Of a stretch of 60,000 bases of DNA, positions 43,744 through 55,860 are shown piece after piece; the stretch's first letter is position 1; each line of letters starts with the position of its first letter. This DNA is from Takakia lepidozioides (Eukaryota; Streptophyta; Takakiopsida; Takakiales; Takakiaceae): assembly GCA_030704615.1 (NCBI GenBank), contig CM060732.1, forward strand, positions 11,348,001 through 11,408,000. Direction: 5' to 3'. The position numbers were made by a program, and so were the translations under genes. The notes below the pieces were generated by a model. That model was not told where the DNA came from and ran no database searches. It was given only the letters and a program-made list of their open reading frames with translations.

Positions 43744-44679
43744 TCGACCTGATTCGGGTCGATTGGATATTTCGACCGTCAGTGGGCCCCTTGGATGAAT
43801 CTGGATGAAGATGGGCCCCGAACAAAAGTTGTAGCCCTTGAGATTCTGCGCCGGACAGAATTTATTGCACCCTAATTGGACAAATCCTGCGCCGTCAAGA
43901 TTATTTGAAGTGATGATGAGCACCCAAAATCCAATGGTTTCTGGCCCTCCACGGGCTTTGACCTAGCCACGTGGCAGGCAAAATGGGCATCGGTGGCCCG
44001 ATGTCGGCGATCGGGTGTATGCAGGGTTGGCATGTCCGCCCGTGCGGACATGGGATGCCACCCTGTGGCCAGTGATGGGTGGCGGCAGCGTGGAACGAGC
44101 TCTCTCTTCGCACGCACAGAGTCTGGGTTCCTGGAGCTTGCAAATCGTGGCCCCTCTCCCATTTCCTTGGCGTTTTTGTGTGCATGTTTTGCTCGATCTT
44201 CCGTGGATCGCCCGCATTCGCTTCGTAGGGGGTGTATTTCTGGGCTTCATTTTCGGGTCATGGCGACTTACCTCTCCTAGGCTCGAAGCGGCGGGAGCTG
44301 TTCCGTTTCCTGCTGTGTGTTCTAGACATTAGAGCTTGGGGTGTGATTGCATTTACGCAGATGTTAGGGCTGAGTGTTTGGCGTTTAGATTCTTGTGCCC
44401 TGCCGAATTTTTATTGTAATGCAAGTTGTCATTTTTTCTTGCATGTCGTTTTGTGAAATGCTTTTATGCATTTGGGCTCTGTGTTTTGTGTGGTAGGGGA
44501 TGGTTGCAAGGGAGCGTGGTGTGTTGGGGTTTCATTTTGCAGCTGGTTTTGGAGAGTTTGCGAAATTTGCCGAGGTACATCATTCCTTCTTGTGCTTGGG
44601 GAAGATGGGTCATCTGCATTGATTCATCGTGAGGGTTTGCATTCATTTCCTGTGATCTCTGTCGGTCTCACGGATTCGT

Positions 44680-46953
44680 ATGGCACCAAAGAGGAAGGAC
44701 GCTCCTGTGCCTGAGCCACCGTCGCCCCCACCCGAGCTTGCAGCTGTCGCGGAGGTTATAAGGGAGTGGGCGCTTGAAGAACAGCACTGCACTCCCGAGC
44801 AGTGCAAGGTAATATTGGGGTGTCTGTCTCCTGCCTTCCTCTGTAGTTTGCCTCCACCGCCGTTCGCCAATCGTTGGCCTCGCCACCCTCGTCCTCACAA
44901 TTTTCGCTTTCTGTTTAGACGCCAGGTGGCTCTAGTTCTTGGTTGGAGAGAGAGAAGAGAGGAAGGTGATAACGAGGGGTTCAGTGACGCTGTGAATTCT
45001 GTTTTGAGAGATGATGTCTGGCCCGATGCCGATAGTCAGGCGTCTGAAGGAGTTGGCTCGTGCAAAGAGGTCGGTTCCTGCAAGTGTGACAACACATCCC
45101 AAAGGTGTGGTGAGGAAAAAAAATAAGGGAGTGGTGAATTCGGGTATTGTGGGATGTGTTGGCGGACCTCTGAGTGCTGGGAGCAAGCTTGCCGTCGGTC
45201 GGGCTGCTTTGGGGGACATGCATCCCAACATTGGTGCACTGGTTCCTTTTGGTGAGGGGTCTTCTAATCCTGTTTTGGGCCACGATGAGGCCTCCTCCGA
45301 CATGGACGAGGATTTTGAGGGTGACGATGGGTACATGGGCGACTCTGTTGACGAAGCAGACTGGGAAAACGAGGTGGTTGATATGGAGCGTGATGAGGAA
45401 ATCTCGGCCGATTTTGTGGAGATGTTCAAGGCAAAGACGTGGGAAACCAACGCAGGCTCTGACTTTGTGAGTGATAGAGTTGCATTTTTTGGCCCTCAAC
45501 CTGGTCCCTGCCTGCCTGAGATGAAGGGCTCACATCCGATTTGCTTTTTTGGTTTGTTTTGGAGGCGACAAGTGCTTGGGCGAATATGTAGGGAGTCCAA
45601 TCGTTATGCTGCTGAACCTTTTGGTACGGGCACTCGTGGGGGCCTCGGTGGAAAGAGCTCACTGTTCCTGAGCTCAGGGCTTGGATTGGAGTCTGTGTCT
45701 TCATGGACATGAAGAAGTTGCCCCGAACACGATTTTACTGGCAACACTCGGAGACATTCTTCGCTTGTCCTGTCATCCGCAAAGTGATGACTCGAGATAA
45801 GTATGAGGCCATACTCCGTTGTTTGCATCTTGTTGACAACGCCACGTTGGTGGCAGATCGTAAGAGTCGGAATTATGATAAGCTCGGAAAGCTTAGGTGG
45901 GTGTGTGAGGAGATTGTGGATAGGTGTAAAAGTCTCTGGAATCTGAACAAAATGGTGACTGTCGACGAGGTGATGATCCGTTACAAGGGGAAGTACTCCC
46001 CAATTAGGATGTATATGCCTAAGAAACCATGCAAATGGGGCATCAAGGTGTGGGCCTTGGCTGACTCGGAGACTTCATATGTCTACGACTTTTCAGTGTA
46101 TGTTGGTAAGAATACAGGAGGGCCAGATGGCGAGAGGCAGAAAAGTGGGAAGGGAGAAGGTTATGATGTGGTCACCCGGCTGGCCGACGGGCTGCATGGT
46201 TTGGGGCATGTCATTGTGACTGATAATTACTTTACAGGGGTCCAGCTTCTATATGACATGGCCAAACTTGGCACTTGGGCCACTGGCACGGTAAGAGTGA
46301 ACATAAAGGGTCTTCCTCCCTCTTTGCTGAAAATGAAAAAATCCAAGACTGCCAAGCAAGGGCAGTCATGGTACAGGATGCATGAGTCCAGGGAGGTGAC
46401 TGCTGTGTTGTGGTGGGATAAGAAGGGTGTATTCTTACTGTCATCTGCAGCTAGGCCAGCTTGCAGCCCTTCCTCTCCTGTGACTGTACGCCGTTTTGTG
46501 GGAAACCAGAGAGTGTCTGTGCCATCCGTACCTGCACATGTGTAAGACCAAACGTACATGCGAGGGGTGGATGTGCAGGACCAGCTTAGGGGTGCGTACA
46601 GCTTGCAGCTGCGCACAAAGAAGTGGTGGCATCGTCTGTTTTTTTTTTTTATGGATACCACGCTAGTGAATGCGTATATCTTGCATTCTGCACTGGAGAG
46701 AAGGAGGGGGCGTCGGGCCATGACCCATCTACAATTCAATCTGGCTGTGGCATATGGTTTGACAGGGGGTTGTTGCACTGACAACATTGACACCACGGAG
46801 GATTCAGAATGCACGTTTGTGCATCAGTGCCTTCACACCACACGGCGGCGAGTGTGTGTCATGTGCCATGTTCGTACTCACCATTACTGCCCTGGCTGCG
46901 ATGGCAACCACTTGTGTCTTGGGCGAAAAATGAGGCACACCGGCATGCCTTGA
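44680..46953 (+). pseudogene. piggyBac transposase, broken
   Basis: The N-terminus opens at 44680 (MAPKRKDAPVPEPPSPPPEL). The frame then passes through a basic/acidic region (about 45040-45420), probably with one intron (donor AAG|GTAATA near 44810, acceptor CTGTTTAG near 44919). A frame change near 45645 joins the piggyBac core at 45703. The catalytic Asp residues are in VDEVMIRYKGKYSPIRMYMP, VIVTDNYFTG and, after an in-frame TAA at 46543, RGVDVQDQLRGAYSL. A Cys-rich C-terminal domain closes the protein (CVMCHVRTHHYCPGCDGNH) with a stop at 46953. The TAA and the frameshift make it inactive as written. Confidence 0.85.
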
Positions 46954-46999
46954 GGTGACTGAATTCTGGCTTGTTGCACTGTCTTCTTTCTTTGTGTGT

Positions 47000-47480
47000 G
47001 CATATGTTTGTGTGGGTGGGGGTTCACCAGGGTGTGGGACTGCATGCAGGTATGCTGGAGGCTGTGGATGGCGTGTGTGCGTGGGGCGTGGGGTGTGGGT
47101 ATCTCTAATCTGTGGTGGGTATGGGTTCTTCTCAGGTTGGGGGGTTTTGTGTGTCCATGCTGGTTGATGGGCAGTGGGGGTCATGGGGGGCTGGTGGTGA
47201 CGGTTCAATGGTAGTGGAGGGGTGTGGAGGTCATGCTGCTGGTGGTTGATGGGCAGTTTTGAGAGTGGGGGGGTCATGGGGGTCTGCTGCTTGCTCATTG
47301 TGGGCTGTTTTGGTGATGGGGGAAGGGCTGGTGATGGTTCACAGGCTGTGGGGGTGATGGGGATCTGCTAGTGCTGGTTGAGGGGCTGTGGAGGTGATGG
47401 GGGTCCTTCAGTGTTGGCGTGTGTGCGTTGTGTTTGGGTGGTTTCACAGTTTTTTTTGGGGGGGAGGGGGAACTATCTGC
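47000..47480. repeat. GT/GGGT-rich low-complexity region inside the piggyBac element
   Basis: Irregular repetition of GGTGGTTGATGGGCAGT and GGGGGTCATGGGG over about 480 bp downstream of the transposase stop. ORFs on both strands here are compositional. Confidence 0.75.
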
Positions 47481-48360
47481 ACACTGGGCAGATCGGGGGG
47501 TTCAACTCCCCCCCAGTTCGTGGATCATGTCTTCAGGGTGGTGTGTGGTTTGGGTTCGCTACATTAAAATGAAAAGCAGGAGCTCACGGGGAGCTTGAAC
47601 ACAGATGGGCCACATTCGTGACGGTTGGTAGTTCTTAGTTTTTCAGTTGCCTGTTGGGTGGAACGCCAAAACGTCGGGCGTTCCCGGGCCCTTTTTTGGG
47701 TGTCGATTTTGGCGTCCCCCGAGTTTTCTGTGTCAATCGGTGACGTAGCCCCCTTTCTGTAGCCGGAATTGTCTACCGGCTCAGGCAATACATGGCCTGA
47801 GCTGGGATTCAAGTAGAAATACACCTACTTAGAAATCTCTGCCTGCATTTTGGTTAGAATTCAGAAATTCTTTTTGGAGGTAGTAGGAAATCATAGGAGG
47901 AACAATTCCACCGTTGGAATTCTGGTTCCAATGAAAATTTCGACCCCTATGGCTGAATTACAGGTCAATTGACTCAAATAGTGCTTTTTGACCCCCCTGT
48001 TTTCCCATACAAAGGAACCCTATGTAGACTTTGGAATTCTGCTTTGCAAATTTGGGGCAAGTTGCTTTAGGTGCTTGAGAATTGGAATGTGGTTGGGGTC
48101 TTGCAAGGAATAAATATTTTTTCGGTCCAACTGCCTGGTCAAACCAATTTTTCCCTCTAAAATTGACAGATTTAGAGCTTACCATTTTGTTATAATCTTC
48201 CTAATGACACGGTGAAATGGGCTGAAAGTCTTACAGCAGGTGCATGACGTAGGTAGCGTCCTTTACATACGGTTCATCCCTGTGGATGTTTCTTAGCTGG
48301 GAGATATACCCTCATCACTGAGGGTATGTGCTGTTTTGGAGTGGGCCCACCAAAAACAGC
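47481..48360. other. Right subterminal DNA of the piggyBac element
   Basis: No gene recognised. It contains small inverted phrases such as AGTAGAAATACACCTACTT near 47812 and GGGTATGTGCTG near 48323. Confidence 0.35.
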
Positions 48361-48375
48361 CTCGTCCATTAGGGA
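48361..48375 (-). repeat. piggyBac right terminal inverted repeat
   Basis: CTCGTCCATTAGGGA on the plus strand, directly before the TTAA at 48376-48379. Confidence 0.7.
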
Positions 48376-48379
48376 TTAA

Positions 48380-50105
48380 GGTACATCCAAAACGGGTTAA
48401 AAGCTCCATCTGTGTTTCAGCAGCCCGACTCATTTGATCGCAAGAGCTGGCAGGCTGCAGCTGCTCCAAATTTGGGTTCCCAAGCTGTTTTATTCATTCA
48501 AAAGATTGGTAACTGCCTCTTTTACACTAAAACTCCGGTTGGCTTCTTTCATTTCATTTGCTAACCCGCCCGTTGCCCAGCTGAAGCTGCCCGAACCTAG
48601 GAGTAGGGGTGAACCCTAGCTAGTAGTAGGAGACATGATCGTGGGCAGAGCTCAGTACAATGTCCCGACTCAGCACTTACAATTCACTCACTTGGCCCGT
48701 GTCGCCCCATGTGCCCACTTGAGGAACTGGTGCGCACTGTGACATAGGCTAAGTAGTTAATGCTCAGTCAACGACGCGCGCCGAGGTCATGAGGTCACGT
48801 CGAGGCATGATTGCATTAGGGCCCAGTGCTGTGCCCACTGTGCTGCCGACACAGTAAATACGAAATGATGACAAGTGTGTGGCTTCCTTGACTACGCTAG
48901 TTATTAGCACGTTACTAGGGGTTGAAAGGAGGCCACATGGGCTGCTACGTGCACAGCGCGGGTCAGATTCGGGATGCGTGTGTGGGCCTCGTGCGTGCGG
49001 TAGGGCTGTGCGGCTCATAAATGAAAGGGGCTTACTTTTCCCCCTCTTGCACGGGCCTGAATTGTGGGCAGCGACTCCCAGTTTCCCTTGTTTTAAAAAC
49101 ATTTAAGCTTGGAAAATAATATAGGTGTACCGCAACGTCAACGAAAAAGAATCGTGCAATGGCCAATGGACATGCGCTGGACTGCCTCAAAGTGTCGGGT
49201 AGACATGCGCGATGCCTGCATTGGAATGACGTGGCTATTGTCGGGGCTAACAGGTGGCTAATGAACTTTCTAGATGCTTCATAGAAAAAGAGCGTGGCTA
49301 TCGCCCCAGAGCCTAGAGGGCTAAGCAAGGTGGAGGGACGCCCGTGTGTAGATACTAGTAGTGTTTGTAGCACGTACCTGAGTATGCATCAAGTAAGAGA
49401 GGAGGTGGCAAGAAGAGCGAGTGGTGGAATTGAAGCGTGTAGCAAGAGACTCAGTAGGGGGCGACCCAGAAAAGTGGAGGGACGGGACAAAAATGTGCAT
49501 CACGCACAGGCGGCATAGGATTGGACGTCCAGGTTGAACTCTTTGGATCATTGGAATTTTTGTAGAGGACAGATGTCTCGTTGGTTCTTTCTGTGCAATG
49601 GAATGTTCAAATGGTCTTCTAAAGAACATTAGAAGAACACTAACCACAAGTGTCATTCAAATCACTAACCCATATATATCAAGGATTGGATAGATGTCCA
49701 CCGCCCGGACACACTGTTACCTATGTGCAAGAATTTAGGACAAGTGTAGCAGTACAAAGATGGACACATACATGGATAGGTATGTTAGAATAATATGGTT
49801 GGCGTCATCTCTCTCTCTCTTTCGATAAACCCAAGCGAGCGTAATGACATGTTTTCCCAACTCATGCAGAAGAGAGCACAAGTATGCAACTACTGTATTT
49901 ATCTCTCCACGTGCTTCATTACATTGATAATCTTGCTCTTCACATATTGAGAAAATGTCTGCCAAGGTGCTTTTCTATAACATTTCCACAAGATGCACAC
50001 CATAACTACATTTGTTTGGTCCAGAATACTGAGTGTCGAGTTCCTATTTACGACCTCCAGAGTATCTTTCCTGTGGTGAAGAGAAGAAAGAGGGGATATT
50101 GAGGT
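48380..50105. other. Noncoding region, nothing recognised
   Basis: ORFs up to 113 codons occur on both strands without domains. A short CT microsatellite lies at about 49810-49823. Confidence 0.3.
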
Positions 50106-50429
50106 ATGGAAGGGACCAAAATTATCAACAAGACTGGCCGTCCTATGGCGTTGATAGAATCCTCTGACGGCATACTTCCTCCAGTTTTGGAAGAATCCTC
50201 AGATGGTTTAGACAAGGCAAAAGGGGAGGCAACAACTTCATGCTTGACCACACTGAAAGATGGTGATACCTATGACATCTGCTACAACAAGGACTACAAG
50301 TATGGTCTATACTACAATTTACATCTTGTTCTTGAAGTTGATGGTGATGACATAGCCGGGAATGAAAGTGTCACCATAAAAGGTTACTCAAAATCATATG
50401 ACCCGCGGCCTTCCCGCAGAAGTCAGTAA
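50106..50429 (+). CDS. Small protein, copy 1 of a tandem pair (IINKTG family)
   Basis: The 107-codon frame starts with ATG at 50106 (MEGTKIINKTGRPMALIES) and ends YSKSYDPRPSRRSQ. The pattern of an N-terminal NKTG.P turn, an alternating beta-rich middle (YDICYNKDYKYGLYYNLHL) and VTIKGYSK near the end resembles small plant proteins of unknown function (DUF7748-like, from memory). It has a central insert (PPVLEESSDGLDKAKGEA) that copy 2 lacks. No signal peptide or membrane segment is seen. Function unknown. Confidence 0.5.
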   Translation: MEGTKIINKTGRPMALIESSDGILPPVLEESSDGLDKAKGEATTSCLTTLKDGDTYDICYNKDYKYGLYYNLHLVLEVDGDDIAGNESVTIKGYSKSYDPRPSRRSQ

Positions 50430-50542
50430 GCTGGTCTATTCACCACTGTTGCTGGCACTCGCACTTCGAGGTTGTTTTACTGATTGACTGGTTCTTGTGC
50501 CGATATTTGAAGACATCTAAGTGATTTTCTTTATGAGCTAAC

Positions 50543-50857
50543 ATGTTTATATGGATGGGCTTCAGTTACAGCCTCGGTCGAGTATTCGCGAGTGTGGAGT
50601 CAACAGACATTATCAACAAGACTGGCCATCCCTTTACTGTGAAACGAGGCCTCTCTGGCGTGATAGAGAAAACGGTAGGTTCTGGCGAGCAATATACTAT
50701 CACCAGAAACAAACATGACACCTTCATGAAGTATTTTTTATATTCGAATGCAGATCCTATCGTACAAGTTACTGGTGATGAGATGTCGGATTATGAAAAA
50801 ATCACCATCAATGCGTACTCGAAAGTGAAAGTGCCTCGGAGGAACTCTAAACAGTGA
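50543..50857 (+). CDS. Small protein, copy 2 of a tandem pair
   Basis: The frame shares STDIINKTGHPFTVKRG, GEQYTITRNKHDTFMKYF and KITINAYSK with copy 1, about 110 bp upstream. At the position of the copy-1 ATG this copy has GTG (at about 50596). The in-frame ATG lies 17 codons earlier (MFIWMGFSYSLGRVFAS), or a splice acceptor may supply the start. It is a tandem duplicate; function unknown. Confidence 0.45.
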   Translation: MFIWMGFSYSLGRVFASVESTDIINKTGHPFTVKRGLSGVIEKTVGSGEQYTITRNKHDTFMKYFLYSNADPIVQVTGDEMSDYEKITINAYSKVKVPRRNSKQ

Positions 50858-51370
50858 GTTACTCTATTCTCCAATTCTTCTGGCACCTATGGAGATAGGT
50901 GTGCGAGTAGAGCTGATATTATGACGCATGGAATTCACTTTTATGCCATGTGGATGGATTGTGATTGTAGGTTGGATAATGCCTCAGGGAGCTCTTCAGA
51001 TCATCCAAGAAATCTTCCAACTGCTAAGACCCGAATTGCCGGTGGGTAGGGAATTCCAAAAAGGCCTTGATGTGAAATGCAGCGCAATTCACTTGATCAG
51101 ATGCCAATTCAATTGAACTAACCCTAATTTGCAATTCAATTGAATTGTAATCTATAATTTTTAACGCAGTTTTGTATATAATATATATAATATATGATCA
51201 TGTATATGTATATGTATATGTATCATATACACATATATATACGAGAGTATAAGATGAATATACATGCTGGCCCGTCTATTCCTGCTGCCCGTCCATTCTT
51301 TGCTTGTGGTAAGGCCTAAGTCACGACATGAGTCGCGTACCCTAAAGGAGAGATATATACTACACATATA
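50858..51370. other. AT-rich spacer
   Basis: Includes a TATATA-rich tract at about 51174-51240. No gene seen. Confidence 0.4.
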
Positions 51371-51620
51371 TACTAGTAGAGGTATCGTCATTAGGTTGTA
51401 GCCCTGTTTGATATATCTACAGAGGTATAGTATTTCATTTTACAAGAAAAGTTGGCCAAATTAATCTATATTTATGCGGAGGTATCGTCATGAGACAGTA
51501 GCCCTGTTTAGTATACCACCAGAGGTATAGCGCCTGACTTACAAAGAAACCTGGTCAAATCAGCCTATATGCAGGTTGAGGTATCGTTATGAGGTAGTTG
51601 CCCTGTTTAGTATACCTACA
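51371..51620 (+). repeat. Tandem repeat, about 105 bp x 2.4, left member of an inverted pair
   Basis: The units start GAGGTATCGTCATGAGG and contain GCCCTGTTTAGTATACC and ACAGAGGTATAGCGC. They begin at about 51371, 51480 and 51582. The reverse complement of the same unit occurs at 57374-57560. Shorter related motifs (ACAAAGGTATCATCATG) lie at about 56571, 57179 and 57257. The pair may be the ends of a DNA transposon. Confidence 0.75.
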
Positions 51621-52031
51621 GAGGGATTGGCAACGTACGCATTCTTATCTTTGTTTTTATCCCAGTCCTCGCTTGTTAGATTCTACAGCTGTTCATCGCG
51701 TAGCACTTGGCTACATGATTGTCTATTGTTTCTGGTTTACTCAATAAGAAGAGTGGGATAGAAATGTCAAGTGAGTTTTTCATGGTACGTGTCATGGTTG
51801 GGTGGACATGAAGAGGCCAAGGAAGAGGCAGCAGCAGAGCTGACACATTTGGTAAGGCAACCGTGTCCATCCTGAGTATGAAGGATGCTGCACCCTCGGA
51901 AATACAAGATGCTTCAAGTAAGTTCAAAGAGCTTTCTTCTCTTTCTGGTGTGCTGGATATGTATGCGGAGGACAACTAATATCACCTTAGGTGCCAAGGG
52001 AGAAACAAACAACCAGACCCTATTTCATTTC

Positions 52032-52033
<2 letters not shown>

Positions 52034-52075
<42 letters not shown>
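52034..52075. repeat. CT microsatellite
   Basis: About 20 uninterrupted TC dinucleotides. Confidence 0.95.
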
Positions 52076-52079
<4 letters not shown>

Positions 52080-52669
52080 TTTCTCCCTGTCCTCTAGGAA
52101 GCCTATTGACATTGGGTGGACTTGAAACGGGAGTACATTAATGTCTCTGTCACTAAATGCCGGCCTTCTGACCTCGTGTCCTTGTTTGTTTCGACCTTAA
52201 GCGTTTTGCTTCAGGTAAGGTAGTGCATTGGATTTAGTTGGAAAGCTTGGGGCCTTTCCCTCTTTAGAATATGCCTACACGGGCCATTCCCTGCAACTCC
52301 CTGGAGTATGATCTCTGAATGGTAACAAGCGGACTCCTACCGCTTGGGGGCAGCCCCTCCGCCCAAATTGGGCAGTCGTATGCTCTGTCTAGCATACTCG
52401 GCGCTTGGGCTCGGGTTGGTTCCTGTGCTTAAACTTATGGCCTGCGACTACAATCAAAAATTTAGCTCCTATCAACATCAACACTCCTCGGGGTGATCCC
52501 TGGGAATTTGCCAAATCTAGGGCTTCATGTGTAGTTTTTGGGGTGAATCCCAGGATGGACGATGTGTCCTTTAAAACTACATGCTCTACCTTAGGCTTGG
52601 ATTTCATGGTTAATGGTACCATCTCGAGACTTGATAACAGGGATACGTTGAAGGTTGCAATGACCAAAA

Positions 52670-53395
52670 GTGCTTCTAATAGAGTCCCGCATCAATTCAA
52701 TCTCAAATAAGTTCGTCCGTGATTTCTTGTTTGACAATTGTGAAATTATCAACAAGGGTTTGAGGTACGAGCATAGTATCTGGCTAAAACTGAATTTGAA
52801 GGGCGGCATGAGTACTCTGCTGGACCTCTTTGTCCGTTGTGTTTACATGCCCACAGAGGGGACCCTGTGTGCTGACACAGACAAGGCCTCACAAGTTTTG
52901 AAGCTGGACTGTGCTTCGTTCCTTGCCAAAGGTCAGGTGGTACTATTGGGGGACTTCAATGCCTGGGTGGGCAAAGGGATCCATCAGGACGATATCATTG
53001 GACATTTTGGTGAGGACGAGCTGAATTCTAATGGCAGACGGTTAATTAACTGTCTAGAAGAGCTTCAGCTTTTGACCTTGAATAACAGGACAAGAGGTGA
53101 CCAAGTGCAGTGGACTCGTGAGAAACCCCAAACTGGGGAACGTTCCATTGTGGACTATATCATAATGGACAAAATTTTGTTCCCCCAGTGTGCCGATGTG
53201 TTGATCGACAGAACTGATATTGGTACCTCTGACCACTTGCTGGTTTGGACTGACATCAAAAGGTGTTTTCCCACCACCAAGAGATCTGTGAAACGTTCGA
53301 TTCGGAAGTGGCGCATAGAAAAATTCCACAATGAGGAGGTCAAGGCTGAGTACGAGCAGTGGACTCTTGGGAGAGTTTCGTTTCTCCGTGGCTGA
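52670..53395 (+). pseudogene. LINE endonuclease domain
   Basis: The frame shows LFVRCVYMPTEG, VVLLGDFNAWVGKG (the GDFNA catalytic motif), ERSIVDYIIMDKIL and GTSDHLLVWTDIK (the SDH catalytic motif). These are the conserved blocks of exonuclease/endonuclease/phosphatase folds in LINEs. The N-terminal part containing the first catalytic residues is in another frame or missing. Confidence 0.85.
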
Positions 53396-55249
53396 CAAGA
53401 TCATTGGGAGGAAACTAATTGTCTGCGGTAGAGCTGTTAATTGGTGGACTAATGAGATTAAACTCAAGATAGCTGAGAGACGAGCCCTCTATAAACAGTG
53501 CTGCAATTTGGAAACCAACAGAGAATTGTGGGCGAGGGACTACCAGCTCCGTAAAGATATCAATCAGCTTGTTAGGTCTCAGAAAAAATTACACTGGGAC
53601 AAGTTATACAGTGAAATAAACTCAAACCACCATGGTGGTAATGACAAGAAATTCTGCTTGGCCCTTCAACGTTTGTACAAACCGAAAAACGGTCAGCAAG
53701 TACAAGCGCTGAAGACTACTAAAGGTGCAGTGGTGACTTCATCGGTTGACATTGTCAAAACCTTTGAAACTCACTACAGTATCCTTGGCAGAACTTCTAG
53801 GTATAACAGTGAGGGGTCTTCTGCTGAATGGAGGGACACAGTTGGAAAAACTGTTCCTATGATTCAAAACAGCCCTGATGAACTGGAGTATATTTCAATG
53901 GCTTATAATGCTCCCATTAGTTCTTCTGAGATTGTCGAAGCAATTGAACATATAAATGGAGGTAAAGCTCCTGGACCAGATGGTATTGTCAACGAGCTTA
54001 TCAAGCACGGTGGCGATCCCATGATAGAGGCCCTAGTTCTCCTCTTTAACCTTCTCTGGAAGACTGAAATGATCCCCTTTCGCTGGCGACAGGGGGTCAT
54101 TGTCAATCTATACAAGAAGGGTGACAGAGAAGAACCGGGGAACTACCGTGGCATCACGCTCCTCAATGTTGTTGGCAAGACATTCTGCTTATTTATAAGT
54201 ACTCGTCTCGAGGTTGATCTGGAGTCTAGAGGTTGTTTCCACGAAGGCCAAGCTGGCTTTCGGCGAAACAGGGGCTGTGTGGATCATATCTTCACTCTAA
54301 GCCAGATTATCCAGGGAAGGAAAAAGAAGGGAAACCCACTTATGTCTTTTTCCTGGATGTCAAAAAGGCTTATGACACAGTGTGGAGAGATGGCCTATGG
54401 TTCCGCCTCTGGTCTTGTGGGATCAAGGGAAAGATGTGGAGAGTTGTCCACAACTTGTATGCTCACACCAAAAGCTGTGTCACTGTTAACGGACAGAAGT
54501 CCAACTTCTTTGACTTAGACCAAGGTGTAGCTCAAGGATGTACTCTCTCCCCTCTGCTCTTCAATGTTTTCATCAATCAACTCCTCGAGGATGTGGAAAG
54601 TGAGGGATTTGGGTTAAGGGTGGGTGATACCACCATACCAGCCCTTATGTTTGCGGATGACTTCGCAGGCATAGGGGAGACTCCAACCAATCTCCAGGAG
54701 TTGATTGATTGCGCGAAGACATACTTTGATCTTTGGGGGCTAGAGGCTAATGTCAGCAAATGTGCAGTGGTAGCATTCAACGACAGAGGAGAGGGAGGAA
54801 GTGATCTTAAGTGGCAGTGGGGTAGCCAAGAGATCCCGGTCCTCCCTTCCTACACTTACCTGGGCGTTGAGTTCTCCTCCAATTGTAATTGGGATGCACA
54901 TATCCGGAAAGTTGTTCAAACTGGCAAGGGCAAAGCACTGGGGCTCACTAAATTTTTGCACTGCAGAGGGGTCAACTCTGAGGTTAAGAAAACCATGCTT
55001 TGTCGCGTTATTAGACCCGCCTTGGAGTACGGATCTGCTATATGGGTTGATAACTCCAACCAGGCTAAGTCTGTAGAATCCATTCAAGTGGGGGTGGTTA
55101 AGGAGTGTATGTCAGCATGCTCAAAACAACCAATGTGGCTGTTCGGGGTGAGTTTGGCATTCCGTCCTTCAGCTCCCGACGACATGAATTCAAGGTCAGA
55201 TGGTGGGGTCAGCTGCAACATATGCCCAACACCAGATATCCTAAATTAA
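53331..55249 (+). pseudogene. LINE reverse transcriptase
   Basis: Frame 53331-54518 has INGGKAPGPDGIVNEL, WRQGVIVNLYKKGDREEPG, NYRGITLLNVVGKTF and EGQAGFRRNRGCVDHIF. After a shift near 54330 the frame 54233-55249 has YVFFLDVKKAYDTVWRDGLW, GVAQGCTLSPLLFNVFINQL and the active site ALMFADDFAGIG. A later frame (to about 55690) carries the remains of a CCHC motif (CTTCDKVH...HAYFRC) equal to that of the 36118 copy. Confidence 0.9.
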
Positions 55250-55860
55250 TCGACTCTATATCTTGGAAACAGGACCGCCCTGTCAAACAGGCTAAGTCCT
55301 GGTAGAAGAGAGTACAAGAGATCCTCAAGGACCTGGACCTGTATCCGCAAGGCTTGACCCTGCTGGATAAGTCTGACTTAGAGGCTGTAGTGTCCAAAGC
55401 CATGTCTGTTGCCATGAGATTGTCTGATGAAAATGAAGTTAGGCAGAAAACTTCCCTGAACTTGTTTCCAGTCAGTGACATGGGGGAGGACATGTTGGAT
55501 GACCTCAAGGATAAGAGTAGGTGTGAAAGTTACTTGACAAGCTTTTGTGCAAATTGTAACAATAGTCAGGGTTTACTGTGGGTACAGGGAAGCTACATGC
55601 ACCACTTGTGACAAGGTACATATCTAAATCAATCTGAGACATGCTTATTTCAGATGTGGTGCTCAGCATGGTTAACAATGTTAGGAAATGAGTTTAGGGA
55701 GTTGGTTGGCTTCATTTTGTTTCTGCTGTCATTTCCATTGGAAGGGTGTGACTTGAACCTTGCTAGCCAGCAACATGTGTTTGCAGTGCTTGTATTCTTT
55801 GAAGATGTGAGCAAGAAGGCCCTAACTGGTAAACTAGTCTGTGAGCAAAACACATGAAGA

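Larger units (their letters stand above)
43729..48375 (+). mobile_element. piggyBac element with TTAA-flanked ends
   Basis: The left end CCCCTATTGGACGAG follows TTAA (43725-43728). The right end, as reverse complement, reads TCCCTAATGGACGAG and is followed by TTAA (48376-48379). The ends match at 13 of 15 positions. Further in, both carry GTGGGCCC. TTAA duplication is the hallmark of piggyBac, and a piggyBac transposase reads in the plus direction inside. The total length is 4647 bp. Confidence 0.75.
52405..55860 (+). mobile_element. LINE with endonuclease and reverse transcriptase
   Basis: The order is an apurinic-type endonuclease, RT and a C-terminal zinc motif, all on the plus strand, with frameshifts near 53390, 54330 and 55140. 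A second, shorter copy lies at 36118-37015. Overall organisation fits the Jockey/CR1/I-like group. Exact ends, poly-A tail and target duplication were not found. It lies inside the region bounded by the inverted tandem repeats at 51371 and 57560. Confidence 0.85.

Noticed and set aside
44680-45126. A separate 148-codon gene upstream of piggyBac
   Set aside because: It shares strand, position and basic/acidic composition with piggyBac N-termini and lies inside the TTAA-bounded element, so it is treated as the transposase 5' part.
46804-47298. 165-codon Pro/His/Thr-rich minus-strand ORF
   Set aside because: It is the antisense of the GT-rich low-complexity tract and the piggyBac C-terminus; composition alone explains it.
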